From positions 1 through 64,000 of the forward strand of contig JAMCVZ010000014.1 in assembly GCA_023476565.1 (NCBI GenBank): a stretch of DNA of 64,000 nt. The letters are read 5' to 3'. The stretch comes from Nitrospirota bacterium (GTDB taxonomy: Bacteria > Nitrospirota > Thermodesulfovibrionia > Thermodesulfovibrionales > Dissulfurispiraceae). The notes below the pieces were generated by a model. It made no database searches. It was not told where the DNA came from and worked only from the letters and a program-made list of their open reading frames with translations. The translations under genes were made by a program, and so were the position numbers. Below are positions 26,271 to 34,783 of the stretch, one piece after another (the first letter of the stretch is position 1; each line of letters opens with the position of its first letter).

Positions 26271-26568
26271 GAAGGTCGTCCGGTTCCACTTCTTCAAGGG
26301 CCAGCGCCACCATTCCGTTTTGGGCAATCTCCCTTGCCAGCGGCGTCCAGCTTGCTGCATCATAGACCGCCCCGTGAGAGAGAACAACGCCATACACTCC
26401 CTTACCCCGGAGCAGTCCGTGGACGGTCTTGCCATTATGTGTAAAGTTTACCTGGGTGGGTTCGTTGACATCGGGAGATTTCGCTGCAGCGAGCCTGCCA
26501 TCCCCGACAAACACAAGCAGACTCTCCACGATTACCGCAACAACGGATAACATTATACTCTTCTTCAT
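25906..26568 (-). CDS. Exported alpha/beta hydrolase family protein
   Basis: 220 residues. A signal peptide (IMLSVVAVIVESLLVFVGDG) is followed by VYGVVLSHGAVYDAASW, an oxyanion/HG region, then the nucleophile elbow GASAGGS, and late acid and histidine candidates in KLFVASEDEG and FKGSAHAQAIF. It resembles small dienelactone-hydrolase or poly(ester) hydrolase-like proteins; the substrate is unknown. The ATG at 26568 follows AGAGAGGT; upstream in-frame starts precede the signal peptide and are unlikely. A truncated duplicate lies at 22648-23013. Confidence 0.8.
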   Translation of the reverse strand: MKKSIMLSVVAVIVESLLVFVGDGRLAAAKSPDVNEPTQVNFTHNGKTVHGLLRGKGVYGVVLSHGAVYDAASWTPLAREIAQNGMVALALEEVEPDDLLAANSYLREKYGVKAVALIGASAGGSTAITAMARSPRKWDQLILLSSTGDVSGLGPAPKLFVASEDEGIADAVRRMAKEAQGKRNEALIFKGSAHAQAIFRAPEGLRLTSAILQRLINRAK

Positions 26569-26605
26569 AAGCATACCTCTCTTCATAGTCATATCTTCAA
26601 CTGGT

Positions 26606-26887
26606 TTATAAAGAAATAAACGGGAAAAACTGCCTGAGCATCGGGTTGTCGATGCTGCCGTGGAAGTCCGGCAGGTTGTCCACTTCCGGGACCGTGAACT
26701 CCAACCCCTTGTCGATGGCCGGGTTGTTCTTGCCATGACTCCAGGGCGGGAATATCTGTTCCTGATAACCTGGTGTTTTCATATTGCCCCCAAAACCCAT
26801 ATCCGTTCCCTGGGCGCTCACGCCACACAGGGCCAGGAAAATGGCAGCCGCCAGGGCCGCCGCACGATTATGCATTTGTTTCGACAT
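26606..26887 (-). CDS. Small exported protein, possibly a truncated N-terminus
   Basis: 93 residues with a signal peptide (AAALAAAIFLALCGVSAQG), then FPPWSHGKNNPAIDKGLEF and TVPEVDNLPDFHGSIDNPML. I do not recognise the family. The mature part resembles the beginning of a periplasmic binding-type protein, and the abrupt ending PFISL suggests it has lost its C-terminus, in line with the decay around it. It has a good ribosome site (AAGGAG). It lies 37 bases upstream of the hydrolase gene. Confidence 0.55.
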   Translation of the reverse strand: MSKQMHNRAAALAAAIFLALCGVSAQGTDMGFGGNMKTPGYQEQIFPPWSHGKNNPAIDKGLEFTVPEVDNLPDFHGSIDNPMLRQFFPFISL

Positions 26888-26962
26888 TTTTTGACTCCTT
26901 TTTGGCTGCCTTGAGTTTATACCAGAAGAGAGGCCCTGGGCTCATTTATACGCTCGGGGCGA

Positions 26963-27484
26963 TCATCTCCCACCGGGAGAATGAACGAACACCTCGTGGC
27001 CGGCGCTTTTCAGGATATCCCTGGCCTTGGACAACTCATCCCCCGCGCCATGAACCACCAGCAGGAACTTATCGGACTTGACGGAGGATTCATAATTGAT
27101 AATACTGTCCTTCGGAATGCCGATGCTGTAAAGACCCGCGCCAAGCGCGCTCAATCCTCCAACCGCCACAGCGCCCTCCAATCCTCCAACGATGGCGGAG
27201 ACAAGCGGACCTGCCACGACAAGCGGACCAATCCCGGGAATCCAGAAAAAGGCGGCCCCGAACAAGATACCCCACAGGCCGCCCCAAAAGGCGCCCAATT
27301 TGCCCCAGTACTTCATGCGGTCGCCAGTATGGTAGTACCCGACAACCTGTTCCTCGGTGTGATAGTCCTTGCCCACGATGGACAGCTTCTTCATATCAAA
27401 GCCTGATTTCTGCAATTCCTTCACGGCATTTTCGGCCTCTACGTGAGTATTGAATATAGCAACAGCTACATTTTCCTTTGACAT
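26963..27484 (-). CDS. General stress protein 17M-like membrane protein
   Basis: 173 residues. The N-terminal part (VAVAIFNTHVEAENAVKELQ, MKKLSIVGKDYHTEEQVVGY) matches the general stress protein 17M/YflT-like fold. A central glycine-rich hydrophobic segment (LGAFWGGLWGILFGAAFFWI and the following stretch) forms one hairpin of membrane helices, and a C-terminal alpha/beta part ends in the last 30 residues. Such proteins are common in stress islands; the function is unknown. Ribosome site AGGAGG before the ATG. Confidence 0.8.
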   Translation of the reverse strand: MSKENVAVAIFNTHVEAENAVKELQKSGFDMKKLSIVGKDYHTEEQVVGYYHTGDRMKYWGKLGAFWGGLWGILFGAAFFWIPGIGPLVVAGPLVSAIVGGLEGAVAVGGLSALGAGLYSIGIPKDSIINYESSVKSDKFLLVVHGAGDELSKARDILKSAGHEVFVHSPGGR

Positions 27485-27653
27485 GGTTAATCCTCCTGCT
27501 TTTTAATGGTCAATTTTTTTATCTGGCCCAATGAGCCGTTTTGGGAAACCTATTTAAAGCATACCTAATTTTCTCGATCACGTCTATTACGAGGCAATCG
27601 AGAAATCTGCAACAGCTTGATACAAGGTAGAAGAGCGGCAAAGAGACAGGAAA

Positions 27654-28499
27654 TCACCCCAAGAAAAATATAGGGGCGCGAAGCACAAACCGTTCCATCG
27701 CATTGGCAAAACCTTCAGCCTCGCTCGACGTGGTGACATACGTAGCGGCTTTTCGTACTTCCGCGCTGGCGTTGCCCATGGCAATGCTCATGCCGCTCTT
27801 TTCAAACATGAGCATATCGTTCGGCATGTCGCCGATGGTCGCAATGGCTTCGGTGGGAATATCGAGCAGCTTGGAAAGCGTGAGCACTACGCAGCCCTTG
27901 TTTGCGCTGGGATGAGTCACATCGAGGTAATACGGCTGCAAACGTTCAGCGGAGATGCGCGTGCCGCCCCAGTCCTGCATCGCCTTCTCGCAGCGCGCAA
28001 CTGCTTCAAGATCGTCGCTGACGCCGACGATTTTGACCACGCGTTCCAAGTGCGGCGAGTAGTCAGCCACAACGACGGGCGGAAATCTCACAGTCCACTG
28101 TTCGCGCGCAACATGCGGCCTTTTGGCGTCTGTCACGTACCAGTCCGTGTCGGTATAAAGTCACGCGTCCAGTCCGTGCGCGTGAATCATTCGAATCACA
28201 GCGGCGGCGATGTCGGCAGACAAAAGATGGCTCGCAACAACACTCAAGTCCGGGTTGACGACCACTCCACCGTTAAAGGCCGCGAGCGGCTCCGTCAACT
28301 GCAGAGCATCGTTGATCATGCTCATTCCTTTCGGAGGCCGTTCGCTGGTGACCGCAAACCGCACATTTGCCGCGCGCAGTCGCGCGACCGCGGCGATCGC
28401 GCGGGGCGTCAACACCTTTTCTTTTGTGACAAGCGTGCCGTCAACGTCGGCGATGACGAGACGGATCGATGGCGGCGTTGCCGCCGATTGAGTGCTCAT
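27654..28499 (-). pseudogene. Cof-type HAD hydrolase interrupted by an in-frame TGA
   Basis: The N-terminal part (IRLVIADVDGTLVTKEKVL) holds the DxDGT nucleophile motif and the C-terminal part IGDMPNDMLMFEKSGMSIAM holds the GDxxND motif of Cof-type HAD phosphatases. The two parts are in the same frame but separated by TGA at 28161-28163, between HGLDA and LYTDTDWYVTDA. Family members usually have Trp here, so a TGG-to-TGA point mutation is the simplest explanation. There is no other damage. It lies downstream of the transketolase-transaldolase scar on the same strand. Selenocysteine read-through is unlikely. Confidence 0.82.
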
Positions 28500-28568
28500 A
28501 AGCGCTCTTGTTCTCCTGGTGTCGAGATTCTTCGCCATCGGCTCAGAGTGACAAATGCAACCATCAAT

Positions 28569-28849
28569 TTACCGGAGCACTCGGCGCCTGGCCGGGATAT
28601 CAGCTTCTGCCGCGCAGGCCTCGATAGCGGCGCCGGGCAATTGCTTTGCTGCGGCGAGGGTGCTTTGCGTGTCGTACGCCAGCTTGGGCGAGACTTCCAG
28701 CGATACAAAGCCGTCCACAGCGCATAAGCCACCGGCGCGACGTCCAGCAGTGTGCCGGGGTGTCCGGAGTTTGACTTTTGAATGGCATCGATCACCAGCG
28801 TGCGTATGGTGTCGATGGATAATTGATCGATGTCCTTTTCTGTGCTCAT
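28569..28849 (-). pseudogene. Transketolase N-terminus fused to an internal transaldolase fragment
   Basis: The first 44 or so codons (from ATG 28849: [40 protein letters not shown]) are transketolase. Around 28716 the reading changes: in the next frame [20 protein letters not shown] is transaldolase (family [10 protein letters not shown]). The transaldolase stretch itself is lost after AAAKQL and the frame ends at 28569. The junction TGTGGACGG is readable in both genes, suggesting deletion at short homology. It is non-functional and a scar of a former pentose-phosphate operon. Confidence 0.82.
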
Positions 28850-28898
28850 TTGTCTACTCCGTCGTAGATAGTCCCCCATGGGAGGCAGGGTCTACTGT

Positions 28899-29861
28899 TT
28901 ATGCCGCAGGTTCGCGGCCATACTTTTTGTAGTACGGCCGCCAGGCCAGCCGATAGAGCCTCAGACCGCGCGGAAGGGAACGCAAGCCCGGGATGAACGG
29001 CAGGAAGAAGACGACCAGCATCACCAAACCAAACATGGCTGTTGCGAGGATGTCCGTGCCGACGTTGCTCCACGGCGGGAGGTTGTACCACATGGTATAG
29101 CTCCATAACCAGGGCTGCCCAGGCCAGCTGCCAATCTGGTTCATCATGCCCCACTGGTTGCCCTGCAGGTGATAGTAAGTAGCGATGTCACCCAGATAGT
29201 TCCCGTCCGCCTGGTACAAGAGCGCCTTGGAGTAGTTCATCGAGTAGGTATTGCCCGGCGCGTTGATCGATTGCGAATCCAGCGCGCCCGATTGCGCCAG
29301 CGCCAGCATGGCGCTCAACAGGGTCGGGATGGGTCCGGTGTCTCCTTGCCCGGTCAAGGCCACCTTGACGCCCTGCAGGTTGACGGTGGACGAAATGGCA
29401 TTGAGACTCCACCGTTGCCGCTGCAAAGCCTCCGCGCTGTTCCATTGTTGCAGTGCGTTTTGCAGTTCCCGATTCAAGGGTGCATAGGCCGTGAGCGGCG
29501 CAATCACAAAATCCTGCGGCGGGTTGACCGGCATGCGCACGCCGACCCACGCCTGGGGCGACAAGGGTCCCAGCGACTGCACGTTATCCGTGCCATTGTT
29601 GTACGGCGGACCGTAGGTGGCTGATCCCGACGTGCCGGCCAACTCAGCCAGCGTCGTTTTCACAAAGTCATTGGCATCGGCCTGAGCCCAACTCTGAAAG
29701 CTGACCGCCGGGACCAGCGGGGCACCAAAGAGGATCGCAAGCCCCACGACGAGAACCGCAATGACAAGCATTGCGATGATCCCCTCAGTGATTAGGTCAT
29801 AGCGCCCGAGCGGACCGATCCATCTGCGCTTTGCCTGGGCATTATCGTGTTTCCAGCTCAT
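28899..29861 (-). CDS. Membrane subunit downstream of cytochrome b, unknown
   Basis: 320 residues. One N-terminal helix (IAMLVIAVLVVGLAILFGAP), a long polar extracytoplasmic domain of about 190 residues (PPYNNGTDNVQSLGPLSPQAW and further, rich in Gln, Asn, Tyr and Trp) and a C-terminal helix (ILATAMFGLVMLVVFFLPFI). No haem or Fe-S motif. It overlaps the cytochrome b gene by four bases, so it is almost certainly part of the same complex, possibly replacing the subunit IV or core function. I do not recognise the family securely. Confidence 0.72.
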   Translation of the reverse strand: MSWKHDNAQAKRRWIGPLGRYDLITEGIIAMLVIAVLVVGLAILFGAPLVPAVSFQSWAQADANDFVKTTLAELAGTSGSATYGPPYNNGTDNVQSLGPLSPQAWVGVRMPVNPPQDFVIAPLTAYAPLNRELQNALQQWNSAEALQRQRWSLNAISSTVNLQGVKVALTGQGDTGPIPTLLSAMLALAQSGALDSQSINAPGNTYSMNYSKALLYQADGNYLGDIATYYHLQGNQWGMMNQIGSWPGQPWLWSYTMWYNLPPWSNVGTDILATAMFGLVMLVVFFLPFIPGLRSLPRGLRLYRLAWRPYYKKYGREPAA

Positions 29862-30568
29862 GGCGCCGTCTCCTCTATTGCGGGTGCGAGGTGCTCTTCG
29901 CGCGCGTCATACGGCGCGGCGATGCCGTGCTTGCGCACCCACAACAGGTGGACTCCCACGATGACCCCCACGATCAAAGGGAAGAGCACGATATGCATCG
30001 TTATTATCTGTCCGGGATTAAGCAGGTTAAAGAGCGACCCCGCGCCGGTCGAGTTGATCGCATCTTTGCCTTGCGTGGTGATCCACTGCGCTTCAAAGTC
30101 CTGTATCGACGCGTAGCCGGTGAAAGCCGTGACAACGCTGGTCATGAACGCCAGCACGCCCAGCATCCATGTTAACCAGCGCTTGCCGCGAAACGCACCC
30201 ATCAAGAACACGGTGATAAAGTGGACGAACATGAACAAAAAGAAAAGTTGTACCGACCAATAGTGCATGGCGTCGGTGTAGGCGCCGATCGCTGTGTTCA
30301 GCCACCACTCGGGCCCGAAAAAAGCCAGGATGATGCCGGTCACGACCAACATGACCAGCGACATCAGCGTCAGCATACCGAACACATAGAGCCAACTCTT
30401 GACATAGATCGGTTCTGTATCGGGCGCCAACTCTTGCACACGCCAGCTCTGGAGGAACCAGCGGCGGCTGCGACCGTCGAGTGTTTTACGTATTTCGGGC
30501 GGATACTTGCCGGGATCGTCAACAACGACGACTTTTTGCATTCCCCAGTCCTTGAATGGGTTTTTCAT
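29858..30568 (-). CDS. Cytochrome b/b6-type membrane subunit
   Basis: 236 residues with four membrane helices. Helix B has HYWSVQLFFLFMFVH (His pair 14 positions apart) and helix D has HIVLFPLIVGVIVGVH (15 apart), the two bis-histidine haem pairs of the cytochrome b N-terminal domain, with spacing like b6. It is short and lacks the C-terminal quinol domain, as in b6f-type split cytochromes. Partners: a 73-residue membrane protein upstream and the 320-residue protein downstream, all overlapping by four bases. No Rieske gene was seen. Confidence 0.85.
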   Translation of the reverse strand: MKNPFKDWGMQKVVVVDDPGKYPPEIRKTLDGRSRRWFLQSWRVQELAPDTEPIYVKSWLYVFGMLTLMSLVMLVVTGIILAFFGPEWWLNTAIGAYTDAMHYWSVQLFFLFMFVHFITVFLMGAFRGKRWLTWMLGVLAFMTSVVTAFTGYASIQDFEAQWITTQGKDAINSTGAGSLFNLLNPGQIITMHIVLFPLIVGVIVGVHLLWVRKHGIAAPYDAREEHLAPAIEETAP

Positions 30569-30786
30569 GACTCGCCCCCCTCCCCGGGCCGCTGATAGCC
30601 GGTGAAGTCGATTTCCTTCGCCGGGAACGGCAAGAAGAGACCCAAGACGACTAACAACGCCGCGAGCCCGAACCAGATCAGGTTAGGGAGTTGGATCAGA
30701 AACCACGGTATCCCAAACGTGTAGGTCGGGGCTGGCGTGCACAAGTTGATCAGACCTTCAGTCGTGCAGGGTGGAATAGGTGGCAT
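30565..30786 (-). CDS. Small membrane protein upstream of cytochrome b
   Basis: 73 residues: a Cys-containing extracytoplasmic start (PPCTTEGLINLCTPAPTYTF), one membrane helix (LIWFGLAALLVVLGLFLPF) and a short polar tail. No recognised family. Its stop overlaps the start of the cytochrome b gene, indicating a small subunit of that complex. Ribosome site AAGGAGG. Confidence 0.7.
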   Translation of the reverse strand: MPPIPPCTTEGLINLCTPAPTYTFGIPWFLIQLPNLIWFGLAALLVVLGLFLPFPAKEIDFTGYQRPGEGGES

Positions 30787-30834
30787 CGGTACTTCCTCCT
30801 TGGGTTGAATTAAAACCTTATTTCAATGAAGCTC

Positions 30835-31077
30835 TCAAAGAGAGCGCGTATTTTCCCGGTCAATGGAATTTTGCCTTTTCTTGGACAACTTCCTTCTAAA
30901 GAGAGATGCTGCAATAACTCCTATAGCCACACCTGCCAAAACAGAGAGAAATAAAACAATTGCAAGGGACGCCTCGAATTTCCAAAAGAGAAATGAAATT
31001 ACAACAGGTATTGCATTCTGTACCGAAAAGACCGTCACCACCCCAATGATGATAAACACGATTATTAATGTGATCAT
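30835..31077 (-). CDS. LapA-domain (DUF1049) membrane protein
   Basis: 80 residues with two helices (TLIIVFIIIGVVTVFSVQNA and ASLAIVLFLSVLAGVAIGVI) and a basic cytoplasmic tail. The sequence pattern VQNAIPVVISFLFWKFEAS is typical of LapA/DUF1049. LapA-type proteins assist lipopolysaccharide assembly in some bacteria and are otherwise uncharacterised. It has its own ribosome site (AAAGGGGGAG). Confidence 0.82.
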   Translation of the reverse strand: MITLIIVFIIIGVVTVFSVQNAIPVVISFLFWKFEASLAIVLFLSVLAGVAIGVIAASLFRRKLSKKRQNSIDRENTRSL

Positions 31078-31200
31078 TTTCTCCCCCTTTGCTGTTTTTC
31101 AAACTCCACCCTTTCCTCAGCGATAAATGAGCAAAGGATCGGGGGGTACAATAAGTTGAAAGCCCGAATATCCGGAATTATGCAGGAGTCAATAATTGAA

Positions 31201-32733
31201 TCAACGGCATTGAATTTCTCCTTTTCTTTTCTCCCTTCCACCTTCAACAAGGCGTTTCTCAAAGACCTTTCGAAAATGGAAACCGTAGATCGAGAGGGTG
31301 ACGGCCTGAGAAAAGAGGCTGGGACGCCTGAAAATGGTCCAGAACAGCAGTCTCCAATAATGAACCCGTTCTTTTCCAATGACCCCGAGGACGACGACGG
31401 ACCTGAAGAACGCGCCCAGGTAGTTGGGCCGCAACCGAAAGGCCTTCTTTTTTTTCTTGGGGGCGATATATCCCCTCAGGAATGTCCTGACCCTTTCATA
31501 GTAGTGCCTCGGCGAATACAGGGTGCTGAGGACCTTTTTATAGCCGCTGATCAGCAGGTCATAGTCCATCCTCGGGATAAAATTGGTCCCGAAATCCGTA
31601 TTGTTCCCCGAGGTCTCTTTCAGCAGCCGCTGCTCCTTTTTGAGTCTTTCGTAGAGCTGCGTGCGCGGGAGGGCGATGAGGATGCCTACCATAGCGGTGA
31701 CAACCCCGCTCGCCTGGATGAACCTGATCTGGGTGTCGAAAATCGTAAGGGGGTCATTGTCAAAGCCGACGATGAATCCTCCCTGCACCTCGAGGCCTGA
31801 CTTCTGGATATTCCTGACGCTTGCGAGGAGATCGCGGTTCTTGTTCTGGAATTTGCTGCATTCCGCAAGGCTCTGCTCGTGCGGGGTCTCGATGCCGATG
31901 AAGACGACATCGAATCCCGCCCTTACCATCAACTGCATCAGATCTTTATGATCGGACAGTTCTATGGATGCCTGCGTATTAAAGGAGAAGGGATGCCTTC
32001 TCCTCTCCATCCATTCGATGATGACAGGGAGGATCTCCTCCTTCAGCTTTTTCTTGTTCCCGATAAAATTGTCGTCAACAAAGAAGACCTGGCCCCTGAA
32101 CCCTGACGCGTAAACACTCTCGAGCTCCCTGATAAGCTGGTCTTTATCTTTTGTGCGCGGCGTGCGACCGCAGAGAAGGGTAATGTCGCAAAACTCGCAG
32201 TTGAAGGGGCAGCCCCGGGAATACTGGATATTGATTGAGGCGTAGCGCTTCATATTGATAAGCCCCCAGAGCGGGATGGGTGTCTTGCGTATATCCGCCC
32301 ACTGATCGGTCGTATAGAAATGGCCTGCATTGCCATTCCGGAAATCCTCCAGGAACCGGGGCAGGGTGATTTCGGCCTCGTTCAGCACCAGATGGTCTAC
32401 ATCCTGGAACGCCTCATATTCGGTCGTGAAAAGAGGACCTCCGGCGACAATCCTGACATCGGCCGCCTTGCATCTGGCGATCACTTCTTTCACTGATTCT
32501 TTCTGGACAGACATCGCGCTCACAAAGACGAGATCAGCCCACTTCAGGTCGTTGTCATCCAGGCTTTCCACGTTCATGTCGACCAGTTTTTTCTCCCACT
32601 CTTCAGGAAGCATCGCTGCAATGGTCAACAATCCGAGGGGTGGACTGCTCGCCTTCCTGTGAATGAATTTCAGGGCATACCTGAAACTCCAGAAGGTATC
32701 CGGGAATTCAGGATAAATGAGGAGTGCTTTCAC
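31201..32733 (-). CDS. B12-binding radical SAM protein (DUF4070 / HpnP-like)
   Basis: 510 residues. The N-terminal B12-binding-like domain begins MKALLIYPEFPDTFWSFRYA; the radical SAM cluster motif is RGCPFNCEFCDI near residue 176; the C-terminal DUF4070 part follows. The family contains hopanoid C-2 methylase and many uncharacterised methylases or rearrangement enzymes. No hopanoid genes are near, so the substrate is open. The first ATG is used. It is oriented like the neighbours but separated from the cytochrome b unit by more than 400 bases. Confidence 0.88.
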   Translation of the reverse strand: MKALLIYPEFPDTFWSFRYALKFIHRKASSPPLGLLTIAAMLPEEWEKKLVDMNVESLDDNDLKWADLVFVSAMSVQKESVKEVIARCKAADVRIVAGGPLFTTEYEAFQDVDHLVLNEAEITLPRFLEDFRNGNAGHFYTTDQWADIRKTPIPLWGLINMKRYASINIQYSRGCPFNCEFCDITLLCGRTPRTKDKDQLIRELESVYASGFRGQVFFVDDNFIGNKKKLKEEILPVIIEWMERRRHPFSFNTQASIELSDHKDLMQLMVRAGFDVVFIGIETPHEQSLAECSKFQNKNRDLLASVRNIQKSGLEVQGGFIVGFDNDPLTIFDTQIRFIQASGVVTAMVGILIALPRTQLYERLKKEQRLLKETSGNNTDFGTNFIPRMDYDLLISGYKKVLSTLYSPRHYYERVRTFLRGYIAPKKKKKAFRLRPNYLGAFFRSVVVLGVIGKERVHYWRLLFWTIFRRPSLFSQAVTLSIYGFHFRKVFEKRLVEGGREKRKGEIQCR

Positions 32734-32829
32734 GGATTTCTCCTTTTGATATCGGATATATCCTCTATTTCAATGATACCACGCATAAGCGCTCTTGAAA
32801 ACCGCATTCCGACGGGATTCCAGAGGTCC

Positions 32830-32940
32830 TCAATGGATAAATTCCACGGCGACTTCAATACCGAAATGTTCCGTGAAATTACAGCCAAGCCGCCGAACAA
32901 CGGAATGATCATCGGCAATGAGCACCTTAATCATGGGCAT
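32830..32940 (-). pseudogene. Response regulator, N-terminal remnant
   Basis: From ATG 32940 the translation reads MPMIKVLIADDHSVVRRLG and then diverges, ending at TGA 32830. IKVLIADDHSVVR is the start of a NarL-type receiver domain. Only about 16 residues are recognisable. Together with the histidine kinase remnant at 33102-33389 it is the trace of a deleted two-component pair in the normal kinase-regulator order. Confidence 0.65.
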
Positions 32941-33101
32941 ATCCTAACAGATAGTGAATGTCACAATCTGTCAGCATAAGAATGATTATACTATCGGTTT
33001 TTGTCTTACAGGAAATCCCTGAGAGGAGCATCCTCCCTGCTTTCTATGGGTATAACTACTGTTATTAAGGAAGCTGCGTCCTTTGAGATTACTTGAGCTC
33101 T

Positions 33102-33389
33102 TCATGAATTATCGTGATAGGCCCCGGTGAATTTTTTATCATTGAGCATATTGTTTTTATGAAGAGGAAGACTTACAATTACCGAGGTCCCTTTATCAGG
33201 AATCCCTTTGATCTCGAACTTGCCGGATAGGCAATGCACTCGTTCTCTTATCCCCATCAGGCCGAAGGTCCGGGGCTTGGAAATCTGCTTTTGTGTTATC
33301 CCTTTGCCGTTATCGCTGAAATTCAAGGTAATCATCCCTTGCTTCCACCGTACGCAACGGTACGCCTCAGTCGCGCGCCTCGCCGGCAC
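33102..33389 (-). pseudogene. Histidine kinase, C-terminal ATPase remnant
   Basis: The readable part MITLNFSDNGKGITQKQISK followed by RTFGLMGIRERVHCLSGKFE is the N-box/G-box end of a NarX/DegS-type HATPase domain (DNGKGI, FGLMGIRERV). The dimerisation domain, sensor and most of the ATPase domain are absent; the gene is joined directly behind the cluster B ATPase. Not functional as a kinase. Confidence 0.75.
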
Positions 33390-33395
33390 GGCGCA

Positions 33396-34106
33396 TCAAC
33401 GCTCTCGGTGCGATACCGTATTTATGAACGGAAGCACTGAGCCGCTGCTCATCCTGAGTTGCCGCCCCGCCTGCCCGGCGAGCTCGGAGCTATGGGTGAC
33501 CAGAAGAAAAGCGGTCTTCCTCTCCCTGTTCATCCTCTTGAACAATTCGATTACCTCCCGCTCCGTCTCTTCGTCGAGGTCCCCTGTCGGCTCATCCGCC
33601 AGGACGACCTCCGGCCTGTTTATGAAAGCCCGTGCAACGGCAACCCTCCTTTGCTGCCCGCCGGAGAGCTGGGACGGATATGAATCAGCCTTGTCTGCCA
33701 GCCCTACCAAACCGAGGAGTTCCCTCGCATAGCCTTCGACATCTTTACCGTAATTTCCGAAGGTAGTCGGGAGCATGATATTTTCGAGCGCAGTCAGGGT
33801 CGGCACGAGGCTTGAAAACTGGAATATAAAACTGATCTTCCTGTTCCTGAGCTCGGACAGGCTGTCGTCGTCCATCGACCAGATGTCTTTCCCGTCGATT
33901 ACAACCGACCCGGAATCCGGCTTTGTCAGGCCCCCGACAAGACTCAAAAGAGTGGTCTTGCCGCTGCCCGAATGCCCGATAATCGATACGATCTCCCCCG
34001 TGCCCATCGCGAAGCTTACCTTGTCAACCGCCTTTACGGTCTGCCCGCCGATGCCGTATGTTTTCGTAACGTTCCTGATATCTATCATTATGCCGTCTTT
34101 CAGCAT
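33396..34106 (-). CDS. ABC transporter ATP-binding protein, LolD/MacB type (cluster B)
   Basis: 236 residues. Walker A GHSGSGKTTLLSL, signature LSGGQQRRVAVARAF, Walker B ADEPTGDLDEETER. Close in motifs to the cluster A ATPase at 10307-11002. The ATG at 34106 overlaps the TGA of the TPR lipoprotein gene. The C-terminal tail (PFINTVSHRER) is unlike the cluster A enzyme and adjoins the kinase remnant, so the natural end may have been altered by a deletion. Confidence 0.92.
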   Translation of the reverse strand: MLKDGIMIDIRNVTKTYGIGGQTVKAVDKVSFAMGTGEIVSIIGHSGSGKTTLLSLVGGLTKPDSGSVVIDGKDIWSMDDDSLSELRNRKISFIFQFSSLVPTLTALENIMLPTTFGNYGKDVEGYARELLGLVGLADKADSYPSQLSGGQQRRVAVARAFINRPEVVLADEPTGDLDEETEREVIELFKRMNRERKTAFLLVTHSSELAGQAGRQLRMSSGSVLPFINTVSHRER

Positions 34107-34780
34107 CAAGGGCCCCCTTTGATCTCTTCCATGAGGGCCCCGGCAATACCGCTGTCGATGTCCTTCAAAGATTCATACTGCTGCAACGCGGCCTTTTTAT
34201 TTCCCGTCTTTATATAGGCAAACCCCAGGTTGTATCTCGCCGCCGCATATCCGGGGCGCAATTTTATCGCCTTTTTAAGGACGCCTATCTCCGCGTCCGT
34301 CCTGTTAAGCCTTCCATAGGCGACCCCCAGGTTATTGTAGGCAGGCGCATGTCCGGGCATATACTTGATCGCCTTTTTAAATGCGCCTACGGCCTCCGCG
34401 GGTTTGTTGAGACGGTCATACGCAGTGCCGATTTTAAAATACACATATCCCGTACCGGTTTTAAGCTCCGTCACTTTTTTATACGCTTCTATGGCCTCGG
34501 TATATTGGCCGTTGCGGTCATACAAATCGGCAAGATGATACCACGCGTCCGCATCCCCGGGATTTTCCTGAAGCCTTTTTTTTGTCTCAAGGAAAACCGA
34601 ATCGGTCGAATACGGATTTACTGCCTGACCTGCCTTCCTCCCGGGCGGAGAGCTGTCTTTCCCGCATGAGCCAAGCGCTGATATCATGAGGGTCAGCATT
34701 ACCAGGATGGATAATCCCCGCAGATACCTTTGTCCCCTCTCCTTTGCCTTTTCATTACTGCAATATTTAAAGGCTTCCAT
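34106..34780 (-). CDS. TPR-repeat lipoprotein (cluster B)
   Basis: 224 residues. A hydrophobic segment ends in the lipobox LGSC (about residue 37), then about five TPR units, for example DAWYHLADLYDRNGQYTEAI and APAYNNLGVAYGRLNRTDAE. It is predicted to be anchored in the periplasm and to act as a scaffold. It lies between permease and ATPase, an arrangement cluster A lacks. Start at 34780 follows GGGGGAG and is only four bases from the permease stop. Confidence 0.85.
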   Translation of the reverse strand: MEAFKYCSNEKAKERGQRYLRGLSILVMLTLMISALGSCGKDSSPPGRKAGQAVNPYSTDSVFLETKKRLQENPGDADAWYHLADLYDRNGQYTEAIEAYKKVTELKTGTGYVYFKIGTAYDRLNKPAEAVGAFKKAIKYMPGHAPAYNNLGVAYGRLNRTDAEIGVLKKAIKLRPGYAAARYNLGFAYIKTGNKKAALQQYESLKDIDSGIAGALMEEIKGGP

Positions 34781-34783
34781 CAA

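Noticed and set aside
28161-28163. TGA in the HAD gene as a selenocysteine codon
   Set aside because: SelB is present in the window, but the position is normally Trp and no SECIS-like hairpin follows the TGA.
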